Shown here: in pieces, positions 8,258 to 16,702 of the stretch
Position numbering within the stretch: position 1 is the first letter of the stretch
Layout of the letters: each line of letters starts with the position of its first letter
Origin: Thalassospira tepidiphila MCCC 1A03514
GTDB taxonomy: Bacteria; Pseudomonadota; Alphaproteobacteria; Rhodospirillales; Thalassospiraceae
Assembly: GCF_001662875.1 (NCBI RefSeq)
Contig: NZ_JPVZ01000006.1
Location: 124,001 to 188,000, forward strand
Length of the DNA: 64,000 nt
Direction: 5' to 3'
Notes under the pieces: model-generated
What the model saw: the letters and a program-made list of their open reading frames with translations, nothing else
Database searches by the model: none
Told to the model about the DNA's origin: nothing
Made by a program: the position numbers and the translations under genes

Positions 8258-8593
8258 ATGGAAAATATTCTCAGTTGGTTGCTTTGGGGAGCCTTCATCA
8301 TATTGATGATGCGCTTTGGTTGCGGTGCTCACATGTTTGGGCACAAAAAGCACACCCACAATAAGAAACAAGCGGACGGTCAGGCTGAGGCAATCCGATG
8401 GGAGCACCCTCAGTCCGCCGTTGACCCGGTTTGTCATAAAACTGTCGATCCGCGCATCGCCAAAACAGCCATTTATGGCGGTGAAGTATTCTACTTCTGT
8501 TCAGACACCTGTCGTTCGAAATTTGAAGTGTCGCCAGATACCTATGTCGATGGCAGCGCAATTAGCCGACAAACTCACGTATCGCCAAGCTAG
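8258..8593 (+). CDS. membrane-anchored YHS-domain protein
   Basis: A 111-residue protein. Residues 4-20 form one membrane helix, followed by a His-rich stretch (CGAHMFGHKKHTHNKK) and a YHS domain (about 54-97: DPVCHKTVDP, then YFCSDTCRSKFEVSP). YHS domains bind heavy metal through their Cys and are found in copper ATPases and their partners. The same domain opens the P-type ATPase encoded 2 kb downstream, so this protein may receive or deliver copper at the membrane. ATG at 8258 is chosen because it opens the membrane helix and has GAAGAGA before it; upstream in-frame starts would add an unlikely Cys-rich leader. Confidence 0.8.
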   Translation: MENILSWLLWGAFIILMMRFGCGAHMFGHKKHTHNKKQADGQAEAIRWEHPQSAVDPVCHKTVDPRIAKTAIYGGEVFYFCSDTCRSKFEVSPDTYVDGSAISRQTHVSPS

Positions 8594-8703
8594 TTCAGCG
8601 AAATCAATAGGCGGCAGCAACAGGACCAGGGTTGACTAGTTCCCTTGGTCTCACGTGTCTTCGAATATTTGATACATACGCATAAAACAAAGGCCCGAAG
8701 AAA

Positions 8704-9153
8704 ATGAAAAAACAAATCAATTGGCCAAAGTATTTGGTTATCGGTTTTTTCGCAGTAGGGATCATCGCCATGACCCTGAATTCGTTTCTGCCCGGGAAAG
8801 ATGACATCAAAGATCTTGAACTGACTGATAGCGGGATTGCGCTCCCCAGTTTCAGCAAGGAAGCCATGGTAGGAAACCAGCTTTTCGATATGAACTGTGC
8901 TGCTTGTCACGGAGGCAATGCAACAGGCACAGAGCAAGGCCCGCCGCTGATGCACAGAATCTACAATCCGGGACATCATTCAGATCGCGCATTCTATCTA
9001 GCTGTTCAAAACGGGGCAAAACAACATCACTGGCCCTTTGGCGATATGCCAGCCCAGCCTCAGGTCAGTTCGGAACAGGTAGCACGGATCATTCGTTATA
9101 TACGCGAGCTGCAAGAAGCAAACGGCATCGCGTACCAAAAACACCAAATGTGA
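8704..9153 (+). CDS. membrane-anchored cytochrome c
   Basis: A 149-residue protein with an N-terminal uncleaved-looking helix (about 9-29) and one class I cytochrome c domain: CAACH (NCAACHGGNATG) binds the heme, and a Met (DMPAQP) downstream is the likely axial ligand, in the usual GxMP-like context. It acts on the periplasmic side. Its position between a YHS protein and an APC permease in a copper operon suggests it carries electrons to or from a copper oxidase, but no partner is proved. Cytochromes of this type often sit in copper islands next to copper-transport genes. Confidence 0.85.
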   Translation: MKKQINWPKYLVIGFFAVGIIAMTLNSFLPGKDDIKDLELTDSGIALPSFSKEAMVGNQLFDMNCAACHGGNATGTEQGPPLMHRIYNPGHHSDRAFYLAVQNGAKQHHWPFGDMPAQPQVSSEQVARIIRYIRELQEANGIAYQKHQM

Positions 9154-9160
9154 GGCAGGA

Positions 9161-10498
9161 ATGGATCATCAGGCAGAATACAAGAAAAACAGTATCTCGC
9201 TCCTTGGCGCCATATCCATGGGCACCGGTGTTATGATCGGAGCAGGAATTTTTGCTTTGACCGGACAAATTGCCGAACTTGCAGGAAAGTGGTTCCCGTT
9301 GTCGTTCCTGTTTGGCGCACTTGTCACTGCTTTTAGCGCATATACCTACATCAAGATGTCCAATGCTTTCCCGTCTGCAGGCGGGATCGGAATGATCCTC
9401 CAAAAAGCATACGGGCCGGGAGCCATAGCAGGCGGCGCAGCATTGCTGATGGCCTTTTCGATGGTCATCAACGAGAGTTTGGTCGCAAGAACATTTGGAA
9501 CCTATGTTTTGCGGGCGTTTGACCTGACAGAGCTTGAAGTTCTTATACCGGTATTGGGTGTTTGCCTGATAATTTTTGCATATGCTGTTAACAGAGCTGG
9601 CAACAAATCGGTTGGCCTGTTTTCAATGGTCATGGCCGCGTTGAAGATCGGCGGCATTGCATTGTTTGCAATTGCAGCGCTGTGGGCTGGTGGATACTCG
9701 TTCGAGCCGTCATCACCCGACGGCGCGAGCTTTCCATTGGCCGGTTTTGTCGCATCAATTGCTCTTTCAATTCTGGCCTTCAAAGGGTTCACAACGATCA
9801 CAAACAGTGGTGCTGAAATCGTGAGCCCTCATAAGAATGTGGGTCGTGCGATTACGTTCTCAATCCTGATTTGCGTTGTCGTATATATTCTCGTGGCGCT
9901 TGCTGTTGGTTCAAGCCTTGACTTGGACGAACTGATAAAAGCCAAAGACTATGCCCTCGCCCAAGCTGCACAGCCAGCATTGGGGCCCATCGGATTTTAT
10001 CTGACTGTGCTGCTCGCAGTCGTTGCGACGGCGTCCGGTTTGCTAGCAAGCGTGTTTGCGGTGTCAAGAATGCTCGCGATGCTGACCGATATGGAGATGA
10101 TCCCGCATAGTCATTTTGGAATGTCGGGTTCAATCAAAGACCACACACTTGTTTACACGGTTGTCGTGGCAGCGCTGTTGACAATCTTTTTTGATTTAAG
10201 CCGGATCGCTTCACTTGGCGTGTTTTTCTATCTGGTCATGGATGTGCTCATCCACTGGGGATGCTTTAAGTACCTACGACAAGAAATAGGAGCACGCGGC
10301 TTTGTTATGATTACAGCGATTGTCTTTGACATCATCGTATTGATCGTTTTTGCCGGCATGAAATTGCAAAGCGACCCATCCATTGTTCTCATTGCAACTT
10401 TGATGATCGTTGCTGTGTTCATTTTTGAACGTTGGTTCCTGTCAAACTGGATAAACCAGTCGGCCAAGGCGCACAGTCACGATCACTCAGGACATTGA
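9161..10498 (+). CDS. APC superfamily permease with His-rich C-terminus
   Basis: A 445-residue integral membrane protein with about 12 helices. The N-terminal GTGVMIGAGIFALTGQIAELAG matches the first-helix signature of the amino acid-polyamine-organocation superfamily. Its substrate cannot be read from the sequence. The cytoplasmic C-terminus ends in AKAHSHDHSGH, a His-rich tail unusual for amino-acid permeases and similar to metal-binding tails. It lies eight bases after the cytochrome gene and ahead of the copper ATPase, so it may move a copper ligand or an amino acid needed under copper stress; this is inference from context. Confidence 0.8.
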   Translation: MDHQAEYKKNSISLLGAISMGTGVMIGAGIFALTGQIAELAGKWFPLSFLFGALVTAFSAYTYIKMSNAFPSAGGIGMILQKAYGPGAIAGGAALLMAFSMVINESLVARTFGTYVLRAFDLTELEVLIPVLGVCLIIFAYAVNRAGNKSVGLFSMVMAALKIGGIALFAIAALWAGGYSFEPSSPDGASFPLAGFVASIALSILAFKGFTTITNSGAEIVSPHKNVGRAITFSILICVVVYILVALAVGSSLDLDELIKAKDYALAQAAQPALGPIGFYLTVLLAVVATASGLLASVFAVSRMLAMLTDMEMIPHSHFGMSGSIKDHTLVYTVVVAALLTIFFDLSRIASLGVFFYLVMDVLIHWGCFKYLRQEIGARGFVMITAIVFDIIVLIVFAGMKLQSDPSIVLIATLMIVAVFIFERWFLSNWINQSAKAHSHDHSGH

Positions 10499-10540
10499 TA
10501 AACCGCAGTGACATTGCGGCATAACAGCAGGAAGCAGACC

Positions 10541-12907
10541 ATGTCTGAGCATCATCATAAGAAGCACCAGCATAATCACAAAATGTCTGATCAATCAGGA
10601 CACGCGACGGATCCTGTTTGCGGTATGTCGGTCACAGTGGATGCCGATACACCACGCTCGAGGTACGGCAGTGAGACATATTATTTCTGTTCGCAGAAAT
10701 GTAAGGGCAAGTTCGATAGCTCTCCTGAGAGCGTATTGTCCACTGAGGAAGAGGCATCTGCTGCAAACAGCGCTTCGTCATCGACTTCGGGTCGCTACAC
10801 CTGCCCGATGCATCCAGAGATCATACGATCCGAACCTGGTTCCTGTCCGATCTGCGGAATGGCACTGGAACCGATGGATACACCAACAGAAAATGACGAA
10901 CCAAACCCCGAGATTCAGGATTTCAAAAAGAGATTCTGGTTAGGCGCAGCTCTTACGGTGCCGCTGATTGTTCTAACGATGGGGCCCTTTGTTGGTTTGG
11001 GTTTCATCCGGGAAATGATTGGAGAACGCGTTACTCTTTGGGTTGAGTTGGTTCTCGGAACGCCTGTTGTCCTGTGGTCCGGCTTCCCATTCATGGTTCG
11101 TGGATGGCATTCTGTGGTGAACCGTTCTCTCAACATGTTCACATTGATCGGGATGGGTGTTAGCGCAGCTTATATATTTAGCGTCGTCGCAGTGATTTCT
11201 CCTGACATTTTTCCTGATGGATTCAGAGATGCACAGGGACATGTCGGTGTGTATTTCGAAGCTGCAGCTGTCATCGTTGTCCTTGTGCTTCTTGGCCAAC
11301 TGTTGGAATTGGGGGCACGGGAACGAACCGGTTCGGCAATCAAGGCGTTATTGGGTCTTGCTGCAAAAACAGCCCGCATTATTGAAGATGATGGTTCTGA
11401 ACGAGAAGTTCCTCTTGAAGATGTGACCGTCGGAATGAGCTTGAGGGTTCGTCCAGGTGACAAGATACCTGTCGATGGCGTTGTCGTTGAAGGACGGTCG
11501 TCAGTTGATGAATCCATGATTTCGGGTGAACCCGTTCCAATTGAGAAGAATCCAGATGATGATGTCACCGGAGCAACAATCAACGGGAATGGCAGCCTGA
11601 TCATCCAAGCCAAACGGGTTGGCAAAGATACTGTCTTGAGCCAAATCGTTGATATGGTCTCCCATGCTCAGCGAAGCAAAGCGCCAATCCAAAAGGTTGC
11701 AGACACGGTTGCAGGCAAGTTTGTGCCTGCTGTTATCCTGGTTGCTTTGATCGCCTTCGTCGCTTGGGCCATCTGGGGACCAGATCCGTCACTGTCATAC
11801 GGGCTTGTCGCAGCAGTCGCTGTTCTGATCATTGCGTGTCCTTGCGCTCTTGGTTTGGCAACACCAATGTCAATCATGACCGCTACCGGTCGTGGTGCGC
11901 AAATTGGTGTGCTCATTAAAAATGCAGAGGCCCTGGAGCGATTTGCGAAGGTCGATGTGCTCATCGTCGATAAAACCGGGACTTTGACAGAGGGTAAACC
12001 GAAACTAGCAGGTGTAATCGCTCAATCAGACTATCAGGAGGAGGAAGTTCTTTCTGCCGCTGCGGCGCTCGAAAAAGGATCCGAACATCCATTGGCTGAC
12101 GCCATTGTTAGTGCTGCTCAGGAGCGCGGCTTGTCCCTTGATAAGGCAGAGGACTTTGAAGCTGTAACCGGTCAGGGCGTCACCGGAAAGGTGGATGGCA
12201 AGTCGGTTGCCCTAGGTAATAGTAAACTCCTTCAGACTCTCAATATCGATCATTCTGCTGTTGATAAAACAGCAAATGATCGGCGAGATATGGGGGAGAC
12301 GGTAATGCATGTCGTTATTGATGGAAGAATTGCCGGGCTCATTTCCGTAGCCGATCCGATCAAGGACACGACGTTGGAGGCTTTAAAGGCGCTCAAGAAG
12401 CAAGGCTTCAGAATCGTCATGGCAACCGGTGACAACCAACGAACAGCAAAATCCGTTGGCAATAAACTTTCCATTGACGAGATTCGGGCCGATGTCTCCC
12501 CAGAAGACAAAGCCAATTTAATTATGGAACTCAAGGCTGAAGGCCATCAGGTAGCCATGGCAGGTGATGGCGTCAACGACGCCCCTGCTCTTGCTCAGGC
12601 TGATGTCGGAATTGCGATGGGTACGGGCGCTGATGTTGCAATTGAAAGTGCTGGTTTCACCCTCGTCAAAGGTGACTTGAGCGGGATTGTTAGAGCCCGA
12701 GAACTCTCGGAAGCAACGATGCGCAATATCCGGCAAAACCTCTTCTTTGCGATGGTCTATAACGCAGCCGGTGTGCCTGTTGCTGCGGGTCTGCTCTATC
12801 CGTTCTTTGGCATTCTCATCTCACCAATGTTTGCAGCTGCAGCCATGAGCTTATCCTCGGTATCAGTCATTGCGAATGCACTGAGGTTACGTCGAGCAAG
12901 TTACTAG
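10541..12907 (+). CDS. P1B-type Cu(I) exporting ATPase
   Basis: A 788-residue copper-translocating P-type ATPase that pumps Cu(I) out of the cytoplasm. In order: a His-rich start, a YHS domain (about 24-66), a heavy-metal binding domain (86-111, YTCPMHPE then CPICGMAL), membrane helices, the TGE-type actuator loop ([11 protein letters not shown]), the CPC motif in ACPCALG, the phosphorylation site DKTGT, SEHPLA, and the hinge GDGVND. The N-terminal YHS plus CxxC-like domain in place of an HMA domain is typical of the CopA/SilP group in copper islands. ATG at 10541 follows AGGAAG; an upstream start at 10508 is less likely. Last gene of the operon. Confidence 0.95.
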   Translation: MSEHHHKKHQHNHKMSDQSGHATDPVCGMSVTVDADTPRSRYGSETYYFCSQKCKGKFDSSPESVLSTEEEASAANSASSSTSGRYTCPMHPEIIRSEPGSCPICGMALEPMDTPTENDEPNPEIQDFKKRFWLGAALTVPLIVLTMGPFVGLGFIREMIGERVTLWVELVLGTPVVLWSGFPFMVRGWHSVVNRSLNMFTLIGMGVSAAYIFSVVAVISPDIFPDGFRDAQGHVGVYFEAAAVIVVLVLLGQLLELGARERTGSAIKALLGLAAKTARIIEDDGSEREVPLEDVTVGMSLRVRPGDKIPVDGVVVEGRSSVDESMISGEPVPIEKNPDDDVTGATINGNGSLIIQAKRVGKDTVLSQIVDMVSHAQRSKAPIQKVADTVAGKFVPAVILVALIAFVAWAIWGPDPSLSYGLVAAVAVLIIACPCALGLATPMSIMTATGRGAQIGVLIKNAEALERFAKVDVLIVDKTGTLTEGKPKLAGVIAQSDYQEEEVLSAAAALEKGSEHPLADAIVSAAQERGLSLDKAEDFEAVTGQGVTGKVDGKSVALGNSKLLQTLNIDHSAVDKTANDRRDMGETVMHVVIDGRIAGLISVADPIKDTTLEALKALKKQGFRIVMATGDNQRTAKSVGNKLSIDEIRADVSPEDKANLIMELKAEGHQVAMAGDGVNDAPALAQADVGIAMGTGADVAIESAGFTLVKGDLSGIVRARELSEATMRNIRQNLFFAMVYNAAGVPVAAGLLYPFFGILISPMFAAAAMSLSSVSVIANALRLRRASY

Positions 12908-12926
12908 CATCCCAATATTGACTGAT

Positions 12927-12990
12927 TGGGCGAGGGGTGAACCAGACAAGGCTGACTTTAATACAAGACAGTTCACCCCTCGCCCATTTT
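12927..12990 (+). terminator. terminator of the copper operon
   Basis: A perfect 16-bp inverted repeat (12927-12942 and 12971-12986) separated by 28 bases, with TTTT after the second arm, 20 bases beyond the ATPase stop. It fits a factor-independent terminator for the long rightward operon, though the loop is larger than usual. Confidence 0.65.
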
Positions 12991-13100
12991 AAATGACATA
13001 CCAGCCAGCACTCAGAACTTTAAATCTCTTCTGATCCGTTCCCAAAATTCATCTGTCGGCTTTTTACACTTGGTAGCCAGAAATCTATTTTCACCTTGAT

Positions 13101-13108
13101 AATTTCGG
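13101..13108 (+). repeat. target-site duplication, left copy
   Basis: ATAATTTC immediately outside the left inverted repeat; repeated exactly at 16479-16486. Eight-base duplications are usual for ISL3 elements. Confidence 0.9.
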
Positions 13109-13132
13109 GTATACGGATTTAATGGTTGATGG
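13109..13132 (+). repeat. left inverted repeat of the ISL3 element
   Basis: Begins GGGTATACGGATTTAATGG. It matches the right end at 16455-16478 with only three mismatches over 24 bases when the latter is reversed. Confidence 0.9.
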
Positions 13133-13164
13133 GGCACCTTCACCCCATCAATCTGATACCACCC

Positions 13165-14454
13165 TCAGATGGTTGATAGATCGACTCCGTAGTTGAGTTC
13201 CTCTGCGAAGTCCGGCAGTCCGTAACCGATGGTTTTCTTGTAGAAAGGAGAGACCTTCGCAGTCGGTGCCTTCTTCTTGTGCTTCGTGGTGTAGAGCATT
13301 CGTGCCCGCATCACCTCGAAGGAGTAACCGCGCCCTTCACGGTTCTTGTCCTTGGCCAGTCGGTTGATGGACTCCGTGTAAGCGTTGGTGACGGGCATGT
13401 CCGTCTCGAAGTAGGTCATGGTCTCTTCGCGCCAGTTTCCCACTGCCCTGACCAGATCGCTCCAGACTTCCTTTTGGCCCTTCGGGATGGTGGCTATCCA
13501 CTCGTCCAGGGCGGCTTCTGCCTGGAGCCGTGTGGTGGCGTCCCAGATGCCGTAGAAGCGCTCCTTGTGCTCGTAGGCGGCCAGCAGTTGCGGGAACGCG
13601 CCTGTCCAGGTCTCCATGATGAGGCGCTCCCGGTCTGAGACTTCGTGAGCGCGTTTCAGCAGGATTTTCCGGTCTCCCTTGAGAGTCCGGCTCTGGGACG
13701 GTTTCAGCTCCTTTCTGAGGCCCTTGCGCACTCTCTCTAGGGCATCGTTGGCCATGCGCACCACATGGAACTTATCGACCACGATACGGGCCTGGGGCAG
13801 CACAGCCTTGACCGCTGCCCGGTAGGGGTTCCACATGTCCATGCTGACGATCTCGACCTTCTGCCGGTCTTTCAGCTTCATCAGGTAGTTGGTCACCACG
13901 TCCTGGCGGCGGGTGGCCAGCAGGTCGAGCAGGGTTCGCTCCTCAATGTTGGTCAGAATGCAGCGGTAGCGCTTGTTCAGGTATAGCTCGTCAATGCCCA
14001 GGATGCGGGGCGTCTCGAAGCGGTGCCAGCGCCCCAGGAACTCGGCGCGGGCGTTGAAGATGTCGCGCACCGTCTTCTCGTCCAGGCCGGTCTGTGCCGC
14101 CACAAAGGTGTAGGGGTGGTTGAAGGATTCCTTCTCCACGTACTCATGCAGCCGCAGTGTCATACGGAATCCGTCCACCATCTCCGGTAGCTGGGGCCTG
14201 AATGTTGTCTTGCAGGCCCGGCAGGTGTATCGGCGGCGGACCACCCAGAGAGTGACCCGCTTGCCGTGGATGGGCAGATCACGATAGGGAACGTCACGCT
14301 TGCCGAACCGTACGAACTCACCCTGCACGCCGCATTCCTCGCAGGCGATGGGATCGGGCACGTCCACCTGGAAGTGCATTTCGTCGTCGGTTGATTTGCA
14401 GCCCAGTACTTGGTATTGCGGCAGGTGAAGGATGTTGTCGGGAAGTTCGGTCAT
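13165..14454 (-). CDS. tnpA: ISL3 family transposase
   Basis: A 429-residue DDE transposase of the ISL3 family. The N-terminal zinc-binding region holds CEECG (about 38-42) and CRAC (about 78-81). The catalytic core shows the acidic residues in GIDELYLNKRY (first Asp), VVDKFHVVRMAND (second Asp) and TNAYTESINRLAK (Glu). The C-terminal end FYKKTIGYGLPD is typical. Length matches full-size members, with no frameshift. It lies 56 bases from the left repeat and reads outward. The lspA gene ends 21 bases upstream of its start, so the passenger genes are probably co-transcribed with it from the CDF promoter. Confidence 0.95.
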   Translation of the reverse strand: MTELPDNILHLPQYQVLGCKSTDDEMHFQVDVPDPIACEECGVQGEFVRFGKRDVPYRDLPIHGKRVTLWVVRRRYTCRACKTTFRPQLPEMVDGFRMTLRLHEYVEKESFNHPYTFVAAQTGLDEKTVRDIFNARAEFLGRWHRFETPRILGIDELYLNKRYRCILTNIEERTLLDLLATRRQDVVTNYLMKLKDRQKVEIVSMDMWNPYRAAVKAVLPQARIVVDKFHVVRMANDALERVRKGLRKELKPSQSRTLKGDRKILLKRAHEVSDRERLIMETWTGAFPQLLAAYEHKERFYGIWDATTRLQAEAALDEWIATIPKGQKEVWSDLVRAVGNWREETMTYFETDMPVTNAYTESINRLAKDKNREGRGYSFEVMRARMLYTTKHKKKAPTAKVSPFYKKTIGYGLPDFAEELNYGVDLSTI

Positions 14455-14475
14455 GGTGTTGTATAGGCGTAGGTG

Positions 14476-14988
14476 TCAGTCAGATCCATCCGGCTCGGCA
14501 TTGGTGTTTGCTTTTTTACCCAACAAGCTGCTGGAAACGAAAAGTAAGGCACCGAGGACAATTGCAATATCAGCCAGGTTGAAGGCCGGCCAATGCCAGT
14601 CTCGCCAATAGAAATCAAAGGAATCCACAACATAGCCGCGAAAGACCCGGTCAATCAGGTTGCCCATGGCGCCACCGAGGATAAGACTGTAAGCGATGGC
14701 TTCTCCTTTATGACGATTTTCAAGGATCAGCTTGATCAGAAAAATCGAGACCACTACCGCGATTCCGATAAAAAAGTAGCGCTGCCAGCCTCCACCATTC
14801 GCAAAAAGACTGAATGCGGCACCGGTGTTCCATAGGTGCACCCAGTTAAAGAACGGGGTCACCGAAACATACTCGCCATAGGCCATTGATTGCTGCACCA
14901 GCCACTTTACAGCCTGATCAGACGCTGCCAGCAGGCCCGATATGGACAATAGGGCATACGGCGAGAGCTTTTTGCCAATAATGAGCAT
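14476..14988 (-). CDS. lspA: lipoprotein signal peptidase (IS passenger)
   Basis: A 170-residue inner-membrane aspartyl protease of the LspA family, which cleaves prolipoprotein signal peptides. Four hydrophobic helices are visible. Family motifs with the two catalytic Asp are present: NTGAAFS, GGAMGNLIDR and FNLADIAI. Full length. It is a passenger gene of the ISL3 element, between the CDF gene (three bases upstream) and the transposase, so it is likely a second, non-essential copy; the chromosomal lspA should lie elsewhere. Why metal-linked mobile elements carry lspA is not settled. Confidence 0.93.
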   Translation of the reverse strand: MLIIGKKLSPYALLSISGLLAASDQAVKWLVQQSMAYGEYVSVTPFFNWVHLWNTGAAFSLFANGGGWQRYFFIGIAVVVSIFLIKLILENRHKGEAIAYSLILGGAMGNLIDRVFRGYVVDSFDFYWRDWHWPAFNLADIAIVLGALLFVSSSLLGKKANTNAEPDGSD

Positions 14989-14991
14989 TAT

Positions 14992-15888
14992 TTAACCCTT
15001 CAACGCCAAAATGCGTCTGGCACCGTTAAGTACAATGCCCCCCGCGATGGTGCCGATAATCAGATCCGGATAATTGGAACCGGTCCACGCGACCAGGGCG
15101 CCGGCGGTGATGACCCCCAGGTTGATCACCACGTCGTTGGCCGAGAATATCCAGCTTGCCTTCATGTGCGCCCCGCCTTCCCGATGTTTGGATATGAGCA
15201 GCAGACAACTGGGATTGGCAATCAATGCGACGAATGCGATAGCCATCATCACCAGCGATTCAGGCTCACTACCGAATACAAAGCGTCTCACCACCTCTAC
15301 GAGCACGCCCACAGCCAAGATCAGTTGCAGTACACCAGCAAGATGCGCGGCACGTACCTGCATTTTCACGCTATGTCCAACCGCATAAAGGGCAAGCCCG
15401 TACACCGCCGCATCGGCAAAATTGTCCAGGGATTCTCCAATCAGGCCGGTGGACTGGGCGATCAGACCGGCAGTCATTTCCACCACGAACAGAAGTGCAT
15501 TGATGCCGAGCAACCAGCGCAGGGTCCCGGATTCTTGCTTAGCAGAAGCTGCCGAAAACTCGGCGGCCTTGATGGTCTCCGGATTTGCAGCGACGGTTTC
15601 CTGAAGCGAGGCGCCTAGCCCCAAGGTCTTCAGTTTCGAGGTGACGGGCTCGACCTCGCCGTCATGCACGACCTTCAGCCGGCGGTTCGACAAGTCGAAG
15701 GACAGCGCCCGAATCTCCTCAAAGCCGTTCAGGGCTAGGCGAATCATTCGTTCTTCTGATGGACAGTCCATCTTCGGCACGGCATAAACACTGACCCATC
15801 TCCCTGGCGCCTCGGAGGAGGCCTGTATATCGGTATCCGCTGCGGACGTTGCATCACCGCCACAGGCACCACCACAGGATTTGCTCAT
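14992..15888 (-). CDS. cation diffusion facilitator, Cd/Zn/Pb efflux (IS passenger)
   Basis: A 298-residue membrane protein of the CDF family, which exports divalent metals by proton antiport. The N-terminal 25 residues are Cys/Gly-rich (SCGGACGGD). Residues 30-90 form a ferredoxin-like domain with MDCPSEE, related to heavy-metal-associated domains but with one Cys. Then come about six helices (from 110), with the metal-site style segments ESLDNFADAAVYGLALY and FSANDVVINLGVI. The cytoplasmic C-terminal domain of longer CDF proteins is missing, as in the ISPpu12 version. ATG at 15888 follows GGAG; an upstream start at 15909 is less likely. Controlled by the divergent merR gene. Confidence 0.88.
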   Translation of the reverse strand: MSKSCGGACGGDATSAADTDIQASSEAPGRWVSVYAVPKMDCPSEERMIRLALNGFEEIRALSFDLSNRRLKVVHDGEVEPVTSKLKTLGLGASLQETVAANPETIKAAEFSAASAKQESGTLRWLLGINALLFVVEMTAGLIAQSTGLIGESLDNFADAAVYGLALYAVGHSVKMQVRAAHLAGVLQLILAVGVLVEVVRRFVFGSEPESLVMMAIAFVALIANPSCLLLISKHREGGAHMKASWIFSANDVVINLGVITAGALVAWTGSNYPDLIIGTIAGGIVLNGARRILALKG

Positions 15889-15921
15889 GATACGACTCCA
15901 CTTGAACAATGTTGTGGTACC

Positions 15922-15952
15922 ATTTAAAACTATAAAGCTACTATAAGGTCAA
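15922..15952 (-). promoter_or_regulatory. MerR-type promoter of the CDF gene
   Basis: On the minus strand TTGACC (15952-15947) and TTAAAT (15927-15922) are separated by 19 bp, the over-long spacer typical of MerR-controlled promoters, with an imperfect dyad (CTATAAAG / CTATAAG) between them. The metal-bound MerR regulator would untwist it to switch on the CDF, lspA and tnpA genes. Confidence 0.75.
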
Positions 15953-15983
15953 TAGAGTAAAGAATCCGTTGGGGAGGAGGCTG

Positions 15984-16391
15984 ATGCGCATTGGTCAGTT
16001 GGCGCAGTTGGTAGGGGTCGAAACACAGACGATCCGCTTCTATGAACAGCAGGGCTTGTTGCCGCCGCCTGATCGGCAGGACAACGGTTACCGTGTCTAT
16101 ACCGAGAAGCATGGTGAGGGGCTGGCCTTCATCCGTCGCTGCAGAATCCTGGGCCTGTCACTGGCTGAGATTCACGAACTACAGAGCTATCAGGACGATC
16201 CTCATCAGCCTTGTACCGCCGTCAACGCCTTGCTCGATGATCACATCTCTCATGTGCGGTCGCAGATAACCGCTCTGCAAGCGCTTGAGAAACAACTCGT
16301 TTCACTGAGAGCGAGTTGCAACGATGACCGGGAAGTTGAGGCGTGTGGGGTTCTTGCTGGAATTAGCGAAGGAAACATGCACCAGCAGTAG
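15984..16391 (+). CDS. MerR family Cd/Pb-responsive regulator (IS passenger)
   Basis: A 135-residue regulator. The N-terminal winged helix (MRIGQLAQLVGVETQTIRFYEQQGLLPPP) is the MerR signature, followed by the dimerisation helix and a C-terminal metal site with Cys in HQPC, ASCND and EACGV, the spacing seen in CadR/PbrR-type sensors of Cd, Pb or Zn. It reads away from the CDF gene and should act on the 19-bp-spaced promoter between them. The start at 15984 is fixed by the strong GGGGAGGAGG just upstream; the TTG at 15969 would include that ribosome site. Full length for the family. Confidence 0.9.
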   Translation: MRIGQLAQLVGVETQTIRFYEQQGLLPPPDRQDNGYRVYTEKHGEGLAFIRRCRILGLSLAEIHELQSYQDDPHQPCTAVNALLDDHISHVRSQITALQALEKQLVSLRASCNDDREVEACGVLAGISEGNMHQQ

Positions 16392-16454
16392 GTGAAGCAT
16401 CAACCAGATAATCCGATGAGATGCCGGTCTGTCTCACTCTCATGCAAAGGTAAG

Positions 16455-16478
16455 ATCAACCATTTAATCCGCTTACCC
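16455..16478 (-). repeat. right inverted repeat of the ISL3 element
   Basis: Ends in CGCTTACCC. Reversed, it matches the left repeat at 21 of 24 positions. Confidence 0.9.
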
Positions 16479-16486
16479 ATAATTTC
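16479..16486 (+). repeat. target-site duplication, right copy
   Basis: ATAATTTC, identical to 13101-13108, directly outside the right inverted repeat. Confidence 0.9.
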
Positions 16487-16702
16487 GAGTTTACGCACTG
16501 ATAGATGCAATCCTGTATATTTACATTGTAGGGTTACATACATGCGATCATCATCAATTGGCCAATCTATTTTCATCGAGTCAGTGTTGATGCATTTATC
16601 TTCTAACCGCCTATACAATTTGACTGAACAGTTTTTGTATGAACAAAAATAATAATATACTTGTATTTACTCTTTTAAATCAGAGATCTGAATAATAACG
16701 AA

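Larger units (their letters stand above)
13109..16478 (+). mobile_element. ISPpu12-like ISL3 family element, complete
   Basis: A 3,370-bp element bounded by 24-bp imperfect inverted repeats and an exact 8-bp target duplication (ATAATTTC). It carries four genes: tnpA, lspA and a cation diffusion facilitator leftward, and a merR gene rightward. This layout and length match ISPpu12, an ISL3 member of Pseudomonas known to carry lspA, a MerR-type regulator and a cation-efflux gene as passengers; I recall its length as about 3.37 kb. Intact ends and duplication imply a recent transposition into the island. Its GC content looks higher than that of the surrounding copper DNA. Confidence 0.92.
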
